64,000 nt of DNA from DATDRS01 sp035291605 (GTDB lineage Bacteria; Chloroflexota; Anaerolineae; Anaerolineales; UBA6663). Position 1 is the first letter of the stretch. Each line of letters opens with the position of its first letter. The DNA is taken from NCBI GenBank assembly GCA_035291605.1, contig DATDRS010000326.1, positions 1-64,000 of the forward strand. The letters run 5' to 3'. Both the position numbers and the translations under genes were made by a program. Positions 31,801 to 40,364 of this stretch are shown here, one piece after another. Below the pieces are notes generated by a model. It searched no databases. It was not told the DNA's origin and was given only the letters and a program-made list of their open reading frames with translations.

Positions 31801-33547
31801 CACTGGATACGTCGTCCACACGCACCGCGCGCCCCAGACGTATCGCGCGTCCCAGGAGGCCGGTGCCCACCGCGACCGGCGGCACGTCCTCGCCGCGAGA
31901 CACCAATCCCGCGTAAGCCTTCGCGCGCAACCACCGGCCGCTTTCGTCCACCAGCTCGACGCCGACGATGTCATACCCCAACCGGCGCTGCAAGACCTGA
32001 ACTGCCTGCTCCGCGATTTCGTCAAAACTGGAGGCCGAGATGGCCGTCAAGGCGATCTCGGTCAATAACGAAAGCTCATTCAGGCGCTGACGGTCACGCT
32101 CATACAGGCGCGCGTTTTCGATGATCGGCGCAAGCAGACCGGCGACGATGGTGAGCAGACGCTCATCTTCGTCGGCGAAGGCGTTCAAAGCGTCGGCTTC
32201 GGCATTCAGAACGCCGATGACACGTTCCCCAATTTTGAGAGGTACGCACAGTTCGGAGACCGTCGTCGCCGCCACGCCTAAATAACCAGCAGCCTGTCTC
32301 ACGTCGCCAAGCCGCGCCGGTTGGCCGGTCGCCGCCACCTGCCCGGTCACCCCTTTACCCACCGGGATTTCCACCAGGTGGTCAACCTCCGGAAACATTT
32401 TCAGGAAGGAGGGATGCAGGTGGAGGATTTTCGCGGCCGGGTCGAGCAGGTAAAGTCCCAGCAGGGTATAGCGGACGTGCTGCTGCAGCACTTCCATCGC
32501 CCTGGGGATCAACTCGGCCAGATCGGTCGTTGAAACAGCCGCGCGGGCGACTTCGTGCAGGATGGAGAATTCTGAGACCTGACGGCGAGTGGACTGGAAC
32601 AAGCGAGCATTCTGAATGGCGGCGGCGGCCTGGCTGGCAAACTGCTCGGCCAGCGCCACATCCCGTTCGGTAAAAACGCGCCCGCCCATTTCGTCTTCCA
32701 GGTTGAGCACGCCAATCAGTTGGCCGTGCCAGCGCATCGGCACGCCGAGCACGTCGAACAGTGGAGGCTGGGAAAAACGCTCCGACCGTCCCTGCCATCG
32801 GTGATAGTCGTGCACGACCAGTGACTGGCCGGTGTCGGCGACCCGCCCGGCCACGCCTTCGCCAAAATCCATTTCCGCGCCCAAAGGGTCCGGGCGCGCC
32901 CCCACGGCGGCCAGGAGGCGGAGTTTGCGCCGGGGCCAGTCGGCTTCGTAAATCACCCCGGCCGTCACGCCCAGCAGCGTGCTGGCGCGTTCGGCGATGA
33001 TCTGCAACAGGCGCGGCATTTCCAGTTCGGCCGTCAGGTCGCGTGTGGTTTCGCGCAAAGCCGCCAGTTCGTTCAGCCGCTCATAGATCTCGCCTAGCAG
33101 GCGACCCAATTCATCCTGAGGCAAAGGTGTCGGGCGTATCGGGGTAACCCCGCGCGAGAACTGATCGAGGGCGGCGCGGATCCCGCTGAAGGTCCGCTGC
33201 AGCTCTCGGTTGAGGAGCAGGGCTGCGATCACGGCATTAATGAGCACGAGACCGATAGCCAGGCCGGTAAAGAAAAAAACCTCGCCGGGCTGCGCGCGGG
33301 CTCCCAGCACGCCGGGATTGACCCAGAACAAGACCATCACAGTCATGCCTATAGGCATGACAGCGCAGAGAATACATATCAGAAGGATTTTATACAAGAG
33401 TTTCAAGGTTGTCGCGTTGGGGCGGGCTGCTTGGGGGATGGCCCGTGCAAGAGGCGAATCTTGCCCCGGGAGCGCCTTAGCGGGCCGCCGAGGCCGCTGG
33501 CGGCAGGCCGGACTTGCGCTCCCCATTGGGCCGGCTTGTGTCTGCAC
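28814..33547 (-). CDS. Membrane sensor histidine kinase with seven GAF domains
   Basis: A 1577-aa kinase. Two membrane helices (about residues 50-76 and 90-112) are followed by a HAMP-like linker, then seven GAF domains at about 175-330, 335-495, 500-665, 670-840, 845-1005, 1010-1170 and 1175-1335. GAF5 and GAF6 are clear duplicates (both carry AEQMRL-x-NEVG-x-DIAGILD and AFGYYHA). The HisKA motif QNISHELRTPITFLKS and the HATPase with DTGVGI and GIGLGLSICKQIVE end the protein. No receiver or partner regulator is adjacent. It probably reads several signals (redox, cyclic nucleotides or small ligands) in tandem. The GTG start at 33547 overlaps the end of lon by 71 bases; an ATG at 33526 is possible. 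Confidence 0.9.
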   Translation of the reverse strand: MQTQAGPMGSASPACRQRPRRPAKALPGQDSPLARAIPQAARPNATTLKLLYKILLICILCAVMPIGMTVMVLFWVNPGVLGARAQPGEVFFFTGLAIGLVLINAVIAALLLNRELQRTFSGIRAALDQFSRGVTPIRPTPLPQDELGRLLGEIYERLNELAALRETTRDLTAELEMPRLLQIIAERASTLLGVTAGVIYEADWPRRKLRLLAAVGARPDPLGAEMDFGEGVAGRVADTGQSLVVHDYHRWQGRSERFSQPPLFDVLGVPMRWHGQLIGVLNLEDEMGGRVFTERDVALAEQFASQAAAAIQNARLFQSTRRQVSEFSILHEVARAAVSTTDLAELIPRAMEVLQQHVRYTLLGLYLLDPAAKILHLHPSFLKMFPEVDHLVEIPVGKGVTGQVAATGQPARLGDVRQAAGYLGVAATTVSELCVPLKIGERVIGVLNAEADALNAFADEDERLLTIVAGLLAPIIENARLYERDRQRLNELSLLTEIALTAISASSFDEIAEQAVQVLQRRLGYDIVGVELVDESGRWLRAKAYAGLVSRGEDVPPVAVGTGLLGRAIRLGRAVRVDDVSSDPDYIALLPAVRSELTVPLKVADRIIGVLNTESLKIGAYRETDEQLLTVVAGMLAPMIDNARLRGQAEQHARELDMLVKAQAAASASLDLNEVLTAIVEQVGRALDVTSAYVVEVDEAKATVVAEYYSPEASPPERVSDLYVAYPVGSLGRVVEALRTGQPTSVGPQDEAATDFERDHIRRYGGRSTLVVPLIRQGRPLGYVRLWESRRDRVFTEEEVQLAQALAGHAAAALENAKLYQAAQRRAEQMRLVNEVGRDIAGILDVSNLLTQVSQRLEKAFGYYHAKVGLLEEGQIVFPTWFDAQRNRQMPAIILPVDGPGLIAWVVRNAQPRHSLDVKADLDHLPNVNFPETRSEVVVPLIAHNRLIGVLDVQSDQVSGLGAEHLSTLEAISGQLAMAVDNAKLYQAAQRQAEQMRLINEVGQDIAGILDIEVLLDKVGQRLEAAFGYYHANAGLIEDKEIVFRAHYNERRQTTLPEIRLLIDGPGVISWVARHSQARLVSNAQADPLFMPYPFFPDTHAELALPLVAQDRIIGVLEAQSDRVNGLGPEDLATLEVISGQLAVAVENARLYAEARQRAEEVSALLSTTLALSSSMQLDRRLDSIAHFARRLVEADSCTIYKLEAEAKLLRPIVVHDKYAEQISSITIPLGEGITGYVALSGKGELVNRVELDPRGRQVPGTPRSPENLIAVPLKVNQRVTGVMTIHREGMRGFKPHDLNLISSFAAQAAVAIGSAELYQELEARADSLQTTYDELAQMDRLKDEMMQNISHELRTPITFLKSYVDLLLAGQLGPLLPEQEKGLRVVADKTNTLVRLVNDILTLQVVSPETLNLIPLDLVTIARAAADGVAAAAQQAGLHLSAKLPETPVIIRGDSLRLSQVFDNLLSNAMRFTDPGGDVQLNILPDAAAVRVEVRDTGVGIATDKLRHVFDRFYQVDGVSMRRRGGIGLGLSICKQIVESHGGRMGVESKVGRGSCFYFILPLPDQTPPAAPKRQA

Positions 33548-36005
33548 TCACCCGCCGAACACGGGCTTTGCCCTTGCCCCCTTCGGCCGCCGGCTCCAGA
33601 GCCACTTCCAGCACCTGGTCCATATGCTCGACAAAGACAAACGTCAAATCACGCTTGGCGTTCCTGGGCACATCCACCAGATCTTTATCGTTCTTCTTCG
33701 GCAGGATGATGGTCTTCAACCCGGCGCGATGAGCCGCCAGCACTTTCTCCTTCACCCCGCCCACCGGCAAGACACGCCCGCGCAGGGTGATCTCCCCCGT
33801 CATCCCGACTTCTTTGTGCACCCTGCGCCCGGTGAAGGCGGAGATGAGCGCCGTCGCCAGGCTGATGCCCGCGCTTGGCCCGTCTTTAGGGATCGAGCCT
33901 TCGGGGATGTGGATGTGCGTGTCGGTCTTCTCAAAGCGGTCGTACTCTACGCCCAGCGCTTTGGCGCGCGATTTGAGGTAGGACATCGCGGCCTGAGCTG
34001 ATTCTTGCATCACTTCGCCCACCTGGCCGGTGATTTGCAGGCTCCCTTTCCCTGGGAGCAGCGCCACCTCGATGGGCAGCGTGTCTCCGCCCGCTTCGGT
34101 CCACGCGACGCCGGTCACCACCCCCACCTCATCCTGCTTTTCCGTCTCCATGGGAGAATATTCCGGCGGCCCGAGGTACTTGTGGAGGGCCTCAGCGGTG
34201 ACGCGCGCGGGGAATGGCTTGCCCTCGGCCTTGCGGCGCGCCAGCTTGCGGCACACACGCGCGATCTCACGTTCGAGATTCCGCACACCCGCCTCGTACG
34301 TGTACGACCGGATCATGCGGCTCAAGGCCTGGTCCGTAATCGCCACGCCGGACTTGCCCAGCCCGTTTTCCTCCAGCTGGCGCGGGATGAGAAACTTGCG
34401 CGCGATGCCGAGTTTCTCTTCCTCGATATAGCCCGGAAACTCGATGACTTCGAGGCGGTCCTGTAACGCCGGCGGGACCGTGCTGAGGGTGTTTGCCGTG
34501 GTCACGAAAATCACTTTGGAGAGATCGTAATCTACGTCGAGGTAGTGATCCATAAAAGCGTGATTCTGCTCGGGATCCAGCACTTCCAACAGGGCCGCCG
34601 CCGGGTCGCCGCGGAAATCCTGGCCCAGCTTATCAATCTCATCCATCATGATCAGCGGATTGACCGACCCGCCTCGGCGCATGGCCTGAATCACCCGTCC
34701 CGGCAGCGCGCCGATGTACGTGCGGCGGTGGCCGCGGATCTCGGCTTCGTCGCGCACGCCGCCCAGGCTCAGGCGGCCAAACTTGCGCCCGAGCGCCTCG
34801 GCAATCGAACGGCACAGCGAGGTCTTGCCGGTGCCGGGCGGTCCCACAAAGCACAGGATGGGCGCGCGCATTTTGTCTTTCGCCAGTTGCTTGACGGCGA
34901 TAAACTCCAGGATACGTTCCTTGGCTTTGGGCAGGCCATAATGCTGCCGCTCCAGCACCTGCTCGGCATGTTGGATGTCGAGATTGTCCTCGGTCGCCGT
35001 TACCCACGGCAGCTCGACGAGCCAGTCGAGGTAAGTGCGGATGATGCCGACCTCGGGCGAGAGCGGCGCCACTTGCCCCAGACGTTCGACTTCCTTGAGC
35101 GCTTTCTTGCCGACCTCGCCAGGCATTTGCGCGGCGAGGACCTTCTCACGCAGTTCGTCAAGCTCCGCGCTCCACGAGTCGGTCTCGCCCAGCTCGTTCT
35201 GAATAGCCTTCATCTGCTCGCGCAGATAGAACTCGCGCTGGTTCTTGTCCACCTCGTTTTGCACGCGCGAGTGGATCGAGTCTTCGAGCTCCAGCACGTC
35301 CAACTCTTTGCCCAGCAGCACGCTGACGCGCTGCAGGCGCACCGTCGGGTCGAAGGTCTCGAGGATAGACTGCCGTTCGGCGAGGTCGAGGTTGAGGCTG
35401 GAGGCCACGAGGTCGGCCAGCCAGCCGGGCTCCTCGATGTTCATCGCAAAGACATAGGCTTCCTCGGGCAGGGCGTGGTTGAGCTGGATGCACTTTTCGA
35501 ACAGCGCCAGCACGGCGCGCATGAGCGCTTCGGTCTCGCGCGGCTTCTCCGTAGGCTCGTAGACCGGTCGGGCTTTGACGACGTAGTAAGGCTCGGTCTG
35601 CGTCGCCGAGATAATTTCCACACGCCGCCGGCCCTGCGCCAGCACCGAGTTCGTGCCATCCGGCATCCGCAGCATCCGCCCGGCGGCAATCTCCACGCCA
35701 ACCTGATACAAGTCCTCGATCGTCGGGTCCTCGATCTCGGGGTTGGTCTGGGTGGCGGCAATCATGGTGAGGTTGCGGGCGTTCGCCGCCTGGATAGCGG
35801 CCATGGATTTTTCGCGCCCCACGAACAGCGGCGTGACCATGTGGGGGAACATGACCATGTCGCGCAGGGGCAGCAGGGCGCACTCGATCAGGCCCTCCTC
35901 GTCCGGCTCGGCCTCGGCGACCTCGTACAATTCCTCAGCGCGGCGGTTGATGGCCTCCGCAAAATCCGACCGCATGAGGTGATGACGCAATTCTTTTTCG
36001 AACAT
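33477..36005 (-). CDS. lon: ATP-dependent Lon protease
   Basis: Lon degrades misfolded and regulatory proteins in the cytoplasm. It is 842 aa, with the N-terminal substrate domain (ALLPLRDMVMFPHMVTPLFVGR), a coiled linker, the AAA+ module (Walker A GPPGTGKTS, Walker B MMDEIDK) and the Ser-Lys protease domain (Ser711 in PKDGPSAG; Lys752 in GGVKEKVLAAHRAG). The last 35 residues (after VEHMDQVLEVALEP) are a low-complexity tail rich in Gly, Arg and Lys, which is unusual. It follows folC by 66 bases, with a hairpin between, and overlaps the start of the GAF kinase. Confidence 0.97.
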   Translation of the reverse strand: MFEKELRHHLMRSDFAEAINRRAEELYEVAEAEPDEEGLIECALLPLRDMVMFPHMVTPLFVGREKSMAAIQAANARNLTMIAATQTNPEIEDPTIEDLYQVGVEIAAGRMLRMPDGTNSVLAQGRRRVEIISATQTEPYYVVKARPVYEPTEKPRETEALMRAVLALFEKCIQLNHALPEEAYVFAMNIEEPGWLADLVASSLNLDLAERQSILETFDPTVRLQRVSVLLGKELDVLELEDSIHSRVQNEVDKNQREFYLREQMKAIQNELGETDSWSAELDELREKVLAAQMPGEVGKKALKEVERLGQVAPLSPEVGIIRTYLDWLVELPWVTATEDNLDIQHAEQVLERQHYGLPKAKERILEFIAVKQLAKDKMRAPILCFVGPPGTGKTSLCRSIAEALGRKFGRLSLGGVRDEAEIRGHRRTYIGALPGRVIQAMRRGGSVNPLIMMDEIDKLGQDFRGDPAAALLEVLDPEQNHAFMDHYLDVDYDLSKVIFVTTANTLSTVPPALQDRLEVIEFPGYIEEEKLGIARKFLIPRQLEENGLGKSGVAITDQALSRMIRSYTYEAGVRNLEREIARVCRKLARRKAEGKPFPARVTAEALHKYLGPPEYSPMETEKQDEVGVVTGVAWTEAGGDTLPIEVALLPGKGSLQITGQVGEVMQESAQAAMSYLKSRAKALGVEYDRFEKTDTHIHIPEGSIPKDGPSAGISLATALISAFTGRRVHKEVGMTGEITLRGRVLPVGGVKEKVLAAHRAGLKTIILPKKNDKDLVDVPRNAKRDLTFVFVEHMDQVLEVALEPAAEGGKGKARVRRVSADTSRPNGERKSGLPPAASAAR

Positions 36006-36035
36006 GCTCTCGATTTCTGATGGTAGATTTTGGAT

Positions 36036-36067
36036 GGCTGATTGAAAGGCGAGGCCGCCAATCAGCC
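36036..36067 (-). terminator. Hairpin between folC and lon
   Basis: GGCTGATTG (36036-36044) pairs perfectly with CAATCAGCC (36059-36067) around a 14-base loop. On the minus strand it lies just before lon and no clear U-tract follows, so partial termination or mRNA processing is more likely than full termination. The surroundings (GATTTTGGATGGCTGATT) have the flavour of the low-complexity repeats elsewhere. Confidence 0.4.
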
Positions 36068-36071
36068 CTCC

Positions 36072-37448
36072 TCAATCGGCAATCAACAACTGATGGGCCG
36101 CTTGCACTTCGGCCACGACAAACAGGCTGCCGCAAGCCACGATCACATCCTCCGGCGTGCTGAAGTAGAGGGCGCGCTCCAACGCCCGCGCCACAGGCGG
36201 GACGACTTCAACGGCAAGAGCAGGTTTCGCCGCTTGAGCTAGGTCGGCCAATTCCTCCGGCTCCAGCGCGCGCGGGTGAACAGCCTGCACCAGGATCGCC
36301 CTCGCCACCGTGTCGTCGGCCAGCAATTCGGTGAACATCCCGGCCACATCTTTATCCGAGGAAGCGCCAAAAATCAAGTTCACACGGCGGCCCGGGAAAT
36401 ACTCGGCGATGGCCGACTTCAATTTTTGCGCCGAGTCACGGTTGTGCGCGGCGTCCACCACCAGGAAGGGGTGGCGGCTGAGAATTTCGAAGCGCCCCGG
36501 CCAGTTGACCGAGCGGAAGCCTGCCTGCATCCCCGTCGGCGAAATCGGCAGACCGCGTTCGCGCAGGGTCATCAGGGCTGCGTAGGCGACCGCCCCATTT
36601 TCTACCTGATGCTGACCAAGCAGTGGGATTTCCAGTTTCAGCGGGACCCAGCTCAGCGCATGTCCCCGCGTACGCCAGGCGTTCAATTGCAGTTGTTCCC
36701 GCGCCGACCACACTTCAAAGGTCTGACGTTCCAGTGAGTGCTCCACCGGGCGGTAAAGCCAATCGCGTCCCACGAAGGACAGCGGGGCGCCGCGCTCGGC
36801 GGCAATGCCTTCGAGGACTTCCCGGGCTTCGTCCTTCTGCGGTGCGCTCACCACCGGCACGCCGGGTTTGATGATGCCCGCCTTCTCGCCCGCGATCTCG
36901 GCCAGCGTATTGCCCAGCAAATTCATATGGTCGTAACTGAGCGAGGTGATCACCGAAACCAGCGGGGTCACGACGTTCGTCGCATCCAGCCGCCCGCCCA
37001 ACCCCACTTCGATCACGGCCACGTTTACGCGCGCGCGGGCGAAATACGCGAAGGCCAGCGCGGTGTTCAATTCGAACGTCGTCAGGCCAGGCACGCGCTC
37101 GACGAGCGGGCGCATCGCATCCACAATTTCGGCGACCACCTCGCGGGGGATCAGATCGTCGTCCACCCGAATCCGCTCGCAGAAGTCCTGCAAATGCGGC
37201 GAGGTATAGAACCCGGTGCGGTAGCCGGCGGCCTGCAGCACGCTGGCGCACATGGCCGAAACGGAGCCTTTGCCTTTCGTCCCGGCGAGATGCAGCACGG
37301 GGTAACAGGTCTGCGGATCGCCGAGCGCTTCAAGGAGCTTGAACATGCGGCCGAGGTCAAAGGTCTGCGCCGAATATTTGTAAGTGCGCATCTGGCCGTA
37401 GTCCACAAAACTGTAGAGATAGTCGAGGGCGTCTTGATAGGTGAACAT
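36072..37448 (-). CDS. folC: Folylpolyglutamate / dihydrofolate synthase
   Basis: FolC adds glutamate to folates and, in many bacteria, also makes dihydrofolate. The 458-aa protein has the Mur ligase-type ATP site LAGTKGKGSVSAMCASVL, then FYTSPHLQDFCERIRVDD, the family signature, and VIEVGLGGRLDATNVV. The C-terminal domain has VDAAHNRDSAQKL. It is first in an apparent folC-lon-kinase series. A TAACAT box ends 8 bases before its ATG, suggesting a leaderless transcript. The divergent gene at 37567 has its own promoter. Confidence 0.95.
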   Translation of the reverse strand: MFTYQDALDYLYSFVDYGQMRTYKYSAQTFDLGRMFKLLEALGDPQTCYPVLHLAGTKGKGSVSAMCASVLQAAGYRTGFYTSPHLQDFCERIRVDDDLIPREVVAEIVDAMRPLVERVPGLTTFELNTALAFAYFARARVNVAVIEVGLGGRLDATNVVTPLVSVITSLSYDHMNLLGNTLAEIAGEKAGIIKPGVPVVSAPQKDEAREVLEGIAAERGAPLSFVGRDWLYRPVEHSLERQTFEVWSAREQLQLNAWRTRGHALSWVPLKLEIPLLGQHQVENGAVAYAALMTLRERGLPISPTGMQAGFRSVNWPGRFEILSRHPFLVVDAAHNRDSAQKLKSAIAEYFPGRRVNLIFGASSDKDVAGMFTELLADDTVARAILVQAVHPRALEPEELADLAQAAKPALAVEVVPPVARALERALYFSTPEDVIVACGSLFVVAEVQAAHQLLIAD

Positions 37449-37456
37449 TGCTTATG

Positions 37457-37462
37457 ATGTTA
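37457..37462 (-). promoter_or_regulatory. -10-like TAACAT eight bases before folC ATG
   Basis: Minus-strand TAACAT (5 of 6 to consensus) ends exactly 8 bases before the ATG at 37448, the same spacing as at 18985 and 22016. The -35 region is weak (T-rich). Confidence 0.35.
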
Positions 37463-37493
37463 GCACGAGGCGGGCGAAAAAGAAAATACGTAT

Positions 37494-37522
37494 TTGAATT
37501 ATGTTTTCTTTTCTGGTAGAGT
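37494..37522 (+). promoter_or_regulatory. Promoter of FlgD/Ig-like protein gene
   Basis: TTGAAT (37494-37499), 17 bases, TAGAGT (37517-37522). It supports the start at ATG 37567 rather than the earlier ATG at 37501, which lies within the promoter spacer. Confidence 0.5.
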
Positions 37523-37566
37523 CAGCCGCGCGCCCGATATCGTGCTTGTCGGGCGCAAGCCTTGTC

Positions 37567-38859
37567 ATGCGTATGCGTCTCTCCCTTCCTCTTACGACCC
37601 TCACCGCCATCGTCGTCGTCGGATTGATCCTCGCCGGGGCGTGGCTGATTTTGCGCCCCAGTGGTCCTCCTTTGCAAGAGGCGGCCTTCTCGCTCTCCAC
37701 CATCACGCCTAACGCCGATGGAGACGCTGACGTGACGCGCATCCTTTATACCTTGCGGCGTCCGGCCACCGTCTCGATCTACTTTCTCGACTCCACCGGA
37801 CAGCGCTTCAATTTTCGCGAGGGCAAGCCGCGGGAGGCGGGAGAGCATTCGATTGACTTCAGCGGCATCGTGAACCCTTATCGCATGCCCGGCGACGGCT
37901 TCGAAGGTGAGCTCCTGGCGCGCGTCTTGCCAAACGGCGGCTATACGTGGGTGATTGAAGCGCGTGAGGCTTCGGGAGTGACCAACGCGCTCACTGGCGC
38001 ATTGACGGTGGCCGAGGCCGATACAATCCTGCCCGAACTGCGCGGCCTGGCCATCGGTTCTCCGGCTTTCACCCCTAACCAGGATGGCCTGAACGACCGC
38101 GCGACGATCAATGTTTATCTGACTAAAGCTGTAAATCCCGATGGCCTGCATCTGTTCCTCATCGGCCCGGATGACAGCCGCCTGCCGATTGCCGAAAAAG
38201 CCTCCACGATCAAACCCGGCGAGCGCGGCCTGCACACGTACGATTACGATGGCGGCATTGACCTCGGGGCAAATCCCCCGCCCGACGGCGCGTACACGGT
38301 GCGGGCCGAGGTCGAAGACCGGCTTGGGCAAAAGCTGGCTGCCGAGACGATGCTCACCATCGAACGCGGTGGCCTGCCCCGCGCCGACATCGTCAATGCC
38401 CTGGTGGATTTTTCGGCCACCACGCTGCGCGTCGGCGACACCTTGTATTTCACGCTCACCGTCGAGAACTATGGCGTCTCGCCCATCCGCACATCAGGCC
38501 CGCCCTCGGGCTGGGTCTACGCCTCGATGGACGAAAACGCGAACACGCTGGGCGAGTTTGAGCAGTCGGGCGCGTGGCGGGTGGGGATTGACTGTGATAC
38601 GTGTATCCGCGACTATCCGTGGCGCTGGGCGCTGGGGACAAAGGACACGCTGACACTGCTGGTCGAAAACGGGCAGACGTATGACTATCTGATGCCGGGC
38701 CAGCGGGCCGCCGTGACAGGGGGGATTGTGCTGGACCGGATCATCGAGAGCCGCAACCCGCAGTACTTCTGGGCCGGACTGATTCACGAGGATGTGGAGA
38801 TCGCGCTGGTCAACAATTACGTGGACAAACACTTCATCACGATTGTCCCTAATCATTGA
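37567..38859 (+). CDS. Exported protein with FlgD-like/Ig-like repeats
   Basis: A 430-aa protein with an uncleaved signal anchor (LTAIVVVGLILAGAWLIL). Two FlgD-like segments can be seen: FSLSTITPNADGDADVTRILYTLRRPATVSI near residue 40 and GSPAFTPNQDGLNDRATINVYLT near 180; the TPNxDGxxD start is typical of this beta-sandwich. The C-terminal part (LVDFSATTLRVGDTLYFTLTVENYG) looks like a third Ig-type domain of the intracellular-trafficking (CARDB) kind. It likely functions at the cell surface. No enzyme motif. It precedes the phosphonate transporter genes. Confidence 0.65.
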   Translation: MRMRLSLPLTTLTAIVVVGLILAGAWLILRPSGPPLQEAAFSLSTITPNADGDADVTRILYTLRRPATVSIYFLDSTGQRFNFREGKPREAGEHSIDFSGIVNPYRMPGDGFEGELLARVLPNGGYTWVIEAREASGVTNALTGALTVAEADTILPELRGLAIGSPAFTPNQDGLNDRATINVYLTKAVNPDGLHLFLIGPDDSRLPIAEKASTIKPGERGLHTYDYDGGIDLGANPPPDGAYTVRAEVEDRLGQKLAAETMLTIERGGLPRADIVNALVDFSATTLRVGDTLYFTLTVENYGVSPIRTSGPPSGWVYASMDENANTLGEFEQSGAWRVGIDCDTCIRDYPWRWALGTKDTLTLLVENGQTYDYLMPGQRAAVTGGIVLDRIIESRNPQYFWAGLIHEDVEIALVNNYVDKHFITIVPNH

Positions 38860-38916
38860 TGACACTCGGCGCTGGCCGCCTTGCAACGCAAGGTGAACGA
38901 TCGTCACCCGGATCGT

Positions 38917-38945
38917 TTGCCCGTTCCACAAAAGCGCGTTATGAT
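38917..38945 (+). promoter_or_regulatory. Promoter of phnDCE operon
   Basis: TTGCCC (38917-38922), 17 bases, TATGAT (38940-38945). The -10 box matches five of six and the -35 box four of six. It would give a leader of about 135 bases with the ribosome site aggaga before phnD. I see no obvious riboswitch fold. Confidence 0.5.
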
Positions 38946-39086
38946 GACGTTTGGTAATCGGTTCACAGTGCTCAAGCGTCTTCATCTAACAAAAGGAGGT
39001 GGTTGGCAAGCCCCAAGTTGTCTCAAAAGTTGACGCTGCATAGCAACCTATTCAGACACTCTTAGGAGAAAGAAGGGAAAAACGCC

Positions 39087-40241
39087 ATGAAGAAATTGCT
39101 CTACCAGCTGTTTGCCGTGACGATGCTCACGGCCCTCGTGCTTTCGGCCTGCGGCCCGGCCGGCACCACCGTCGCCCCTACCGAGCCGCCCCAGCCGACC
39201 AACACGCCCCTGCCGCCGCCCACCAATACCGCCGTGCCGCCCACCGCGACCCCGGACGCTGCGGCGACGGCCATGGCCGAGATCGGAACCGCGGCGCACC
39301 CGATCAAAGTGCTATTCGTCCCCTCCGTGGATGCCAACGTGATTACCACCGGCGGCCAGGTGATGGCCGACGCCCTCAAGGCGGCGACCGGCCTCGAGTT
39401 CGTGGTGAGCGTGCCCACCTCGTATGCCGCCACCATTGAGGAGATGTGCGCCTCGCCGTCCGATACCATGGGCTTCATCCCCGGCCTGGGCTACGCGCTG
39501 GCAAGCAATCTGTGCGGCGTTAGCGTGTCCTTTAAGGCCATCCGCTTCGGTTTCCCGGTCTACTGGGCTATGTTCCTGGTGGCTCGCGACAGCGACTATG
39601 AGACCCTGGCCGACCTGAACGGTAAGAAGTGGGGCTACACCGACGCGGCTTCGACCTCCGGTTACATGGTGCCACTCGTGATGTTGCAGGAAGCCAACAT
39701 CACCCCAAGCGAGTCGGTAGCCACGGGCGGCCACCCGCAGGCGGTCAAGGCGGTGTACAACGGTGAAGTGGACTTCGCCACCTCCTTCTACAGCGTCCCG
39801 CTCGACCCGGATGGCAAACCGGCCTGGACCTATGAGGACTTTGTGGCCGGCAAGATTACCGAAGACATGTACGAGCTGCCGGCCGATGTGATCCCGGACT
39901 GCGCGCCCAACGCCGACGGCACGCGCTTACTGTGCGACGGCTGGCGCGTGCTGGATGCCCGCGCCAATATCCGGACTGAAGCGCCGGACGTGATGCAGAA
40001 GGTGCGCATCCTGGCTGCGTCGCCCGCTATTCCGAACGATACCCTGTCCTTCGGGCCGGAATTCCCGGCGGAACTGCGCGCCAAGATCGAATCCGCGCTG
40101 GTTGATTTCTCCAAGACGGAAGACTGGGCCAAGTCCATCGGCAGTAGCGACTTCTACGGGTGGAGCGGCATCGAGCCGGCCAAGGACGAAGAGTACGACA
40201 TGGTTCGCTCAATGCTCGAAGCCACCGGCTGGAAGCCGTAA
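39087..40241 (+). CDS. phnD: Phosphonate/phosphite-type ABC transporter substrate-binding lipoprotein
   Basis: The 384-aa protein carries a lipoprotein signal with lipobox LSAC (Cys22) and a linker of about 40 residues rich in Pro and Thr, common in Chloroflexota lipoproteins. The body (IKVLFVPSVDANVITTGGQVMADALKAATG, then GKKWGYTDAASTSGYMVPLVML and SVATGGHPQAVKAVYNGEVDFA) is the PhnD/PtxB fold. Substrates may be phosphonates, phosphite or related anions; no phosphonate-degrading gene is in the window. It is followed by phnC and phnE. Confidence 0.92.
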   Translation: MKKLLYQLFAVTMLTALVLSACGPAGTTVAPTEPPQPTNTPLPPPTNTAVPPTATPDAAATAMAEIGTAAHPIKVLFVPSVDANVITTGGQVMADALKAATGLEFVVSVPTSYAATIEEMCASPSDTMGFIPGLGYALASNLCGVSVSFKAIRFGFPVYWAMFLVARDSDYETLADLNGKKWGYTDAASTSGYMVPLVMLQEANITPSESVATGGHPQAVKAVYNGEVDFATSFYSVPLDPDGKPAWTYEDFVAGKITEDMYELPADVIPDCAPNADGTRLLCDGWRVLDARANIRTEAPDVMQKVRILAASPAIPNDTLSFGPEFPAELRAKIESALVDFSKTEDWAKSIGSSDFYGWSGIEPAKDEEYDMVRSMLEATGWKP

Positions 40242-40287
40242 AGCTCGTAAGTTACAGCTATGAAGTAACCTGGCGGACAATAAGGCG

Positions 40288-40318
40288 CCTCGGGCAGGTA
40301 ACGCCTGCCTGCCCGAGG
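40288..40318 (+). terminator. Hairpin between phnD and phnC
   Basis: CCTCGGGCAGG (40288-40298) and CCTGCCCGAGG (40308-40318) form an 11-bp stem with a 9-base loop, followed by TTCTCTC. Such partial terminators or RNA-stabilising hairpins are common between a binding-protein gene and the permease genes, so the lipoprotein is made in excess. Confidence 0.6.
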
Positions 40319-40364
40319 TTCTCTCCCGCCGCATCCCGGCTTATCCTTCTCGTGCGAGAAGTCT

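Noticed and set aside
34545..36020. 491-codon open frame antisense to lon
   Set aside because: Opposite a universally conserved gene with intact motifs; composition is explained by codon bias of the other strand.
37501..37566. Longer N-terminus for the FlgD/Ig-like protein
   Set aside because: The start at 37501 would lie in the promoter spacer; ATG 37567 gives a normal signal anchor.
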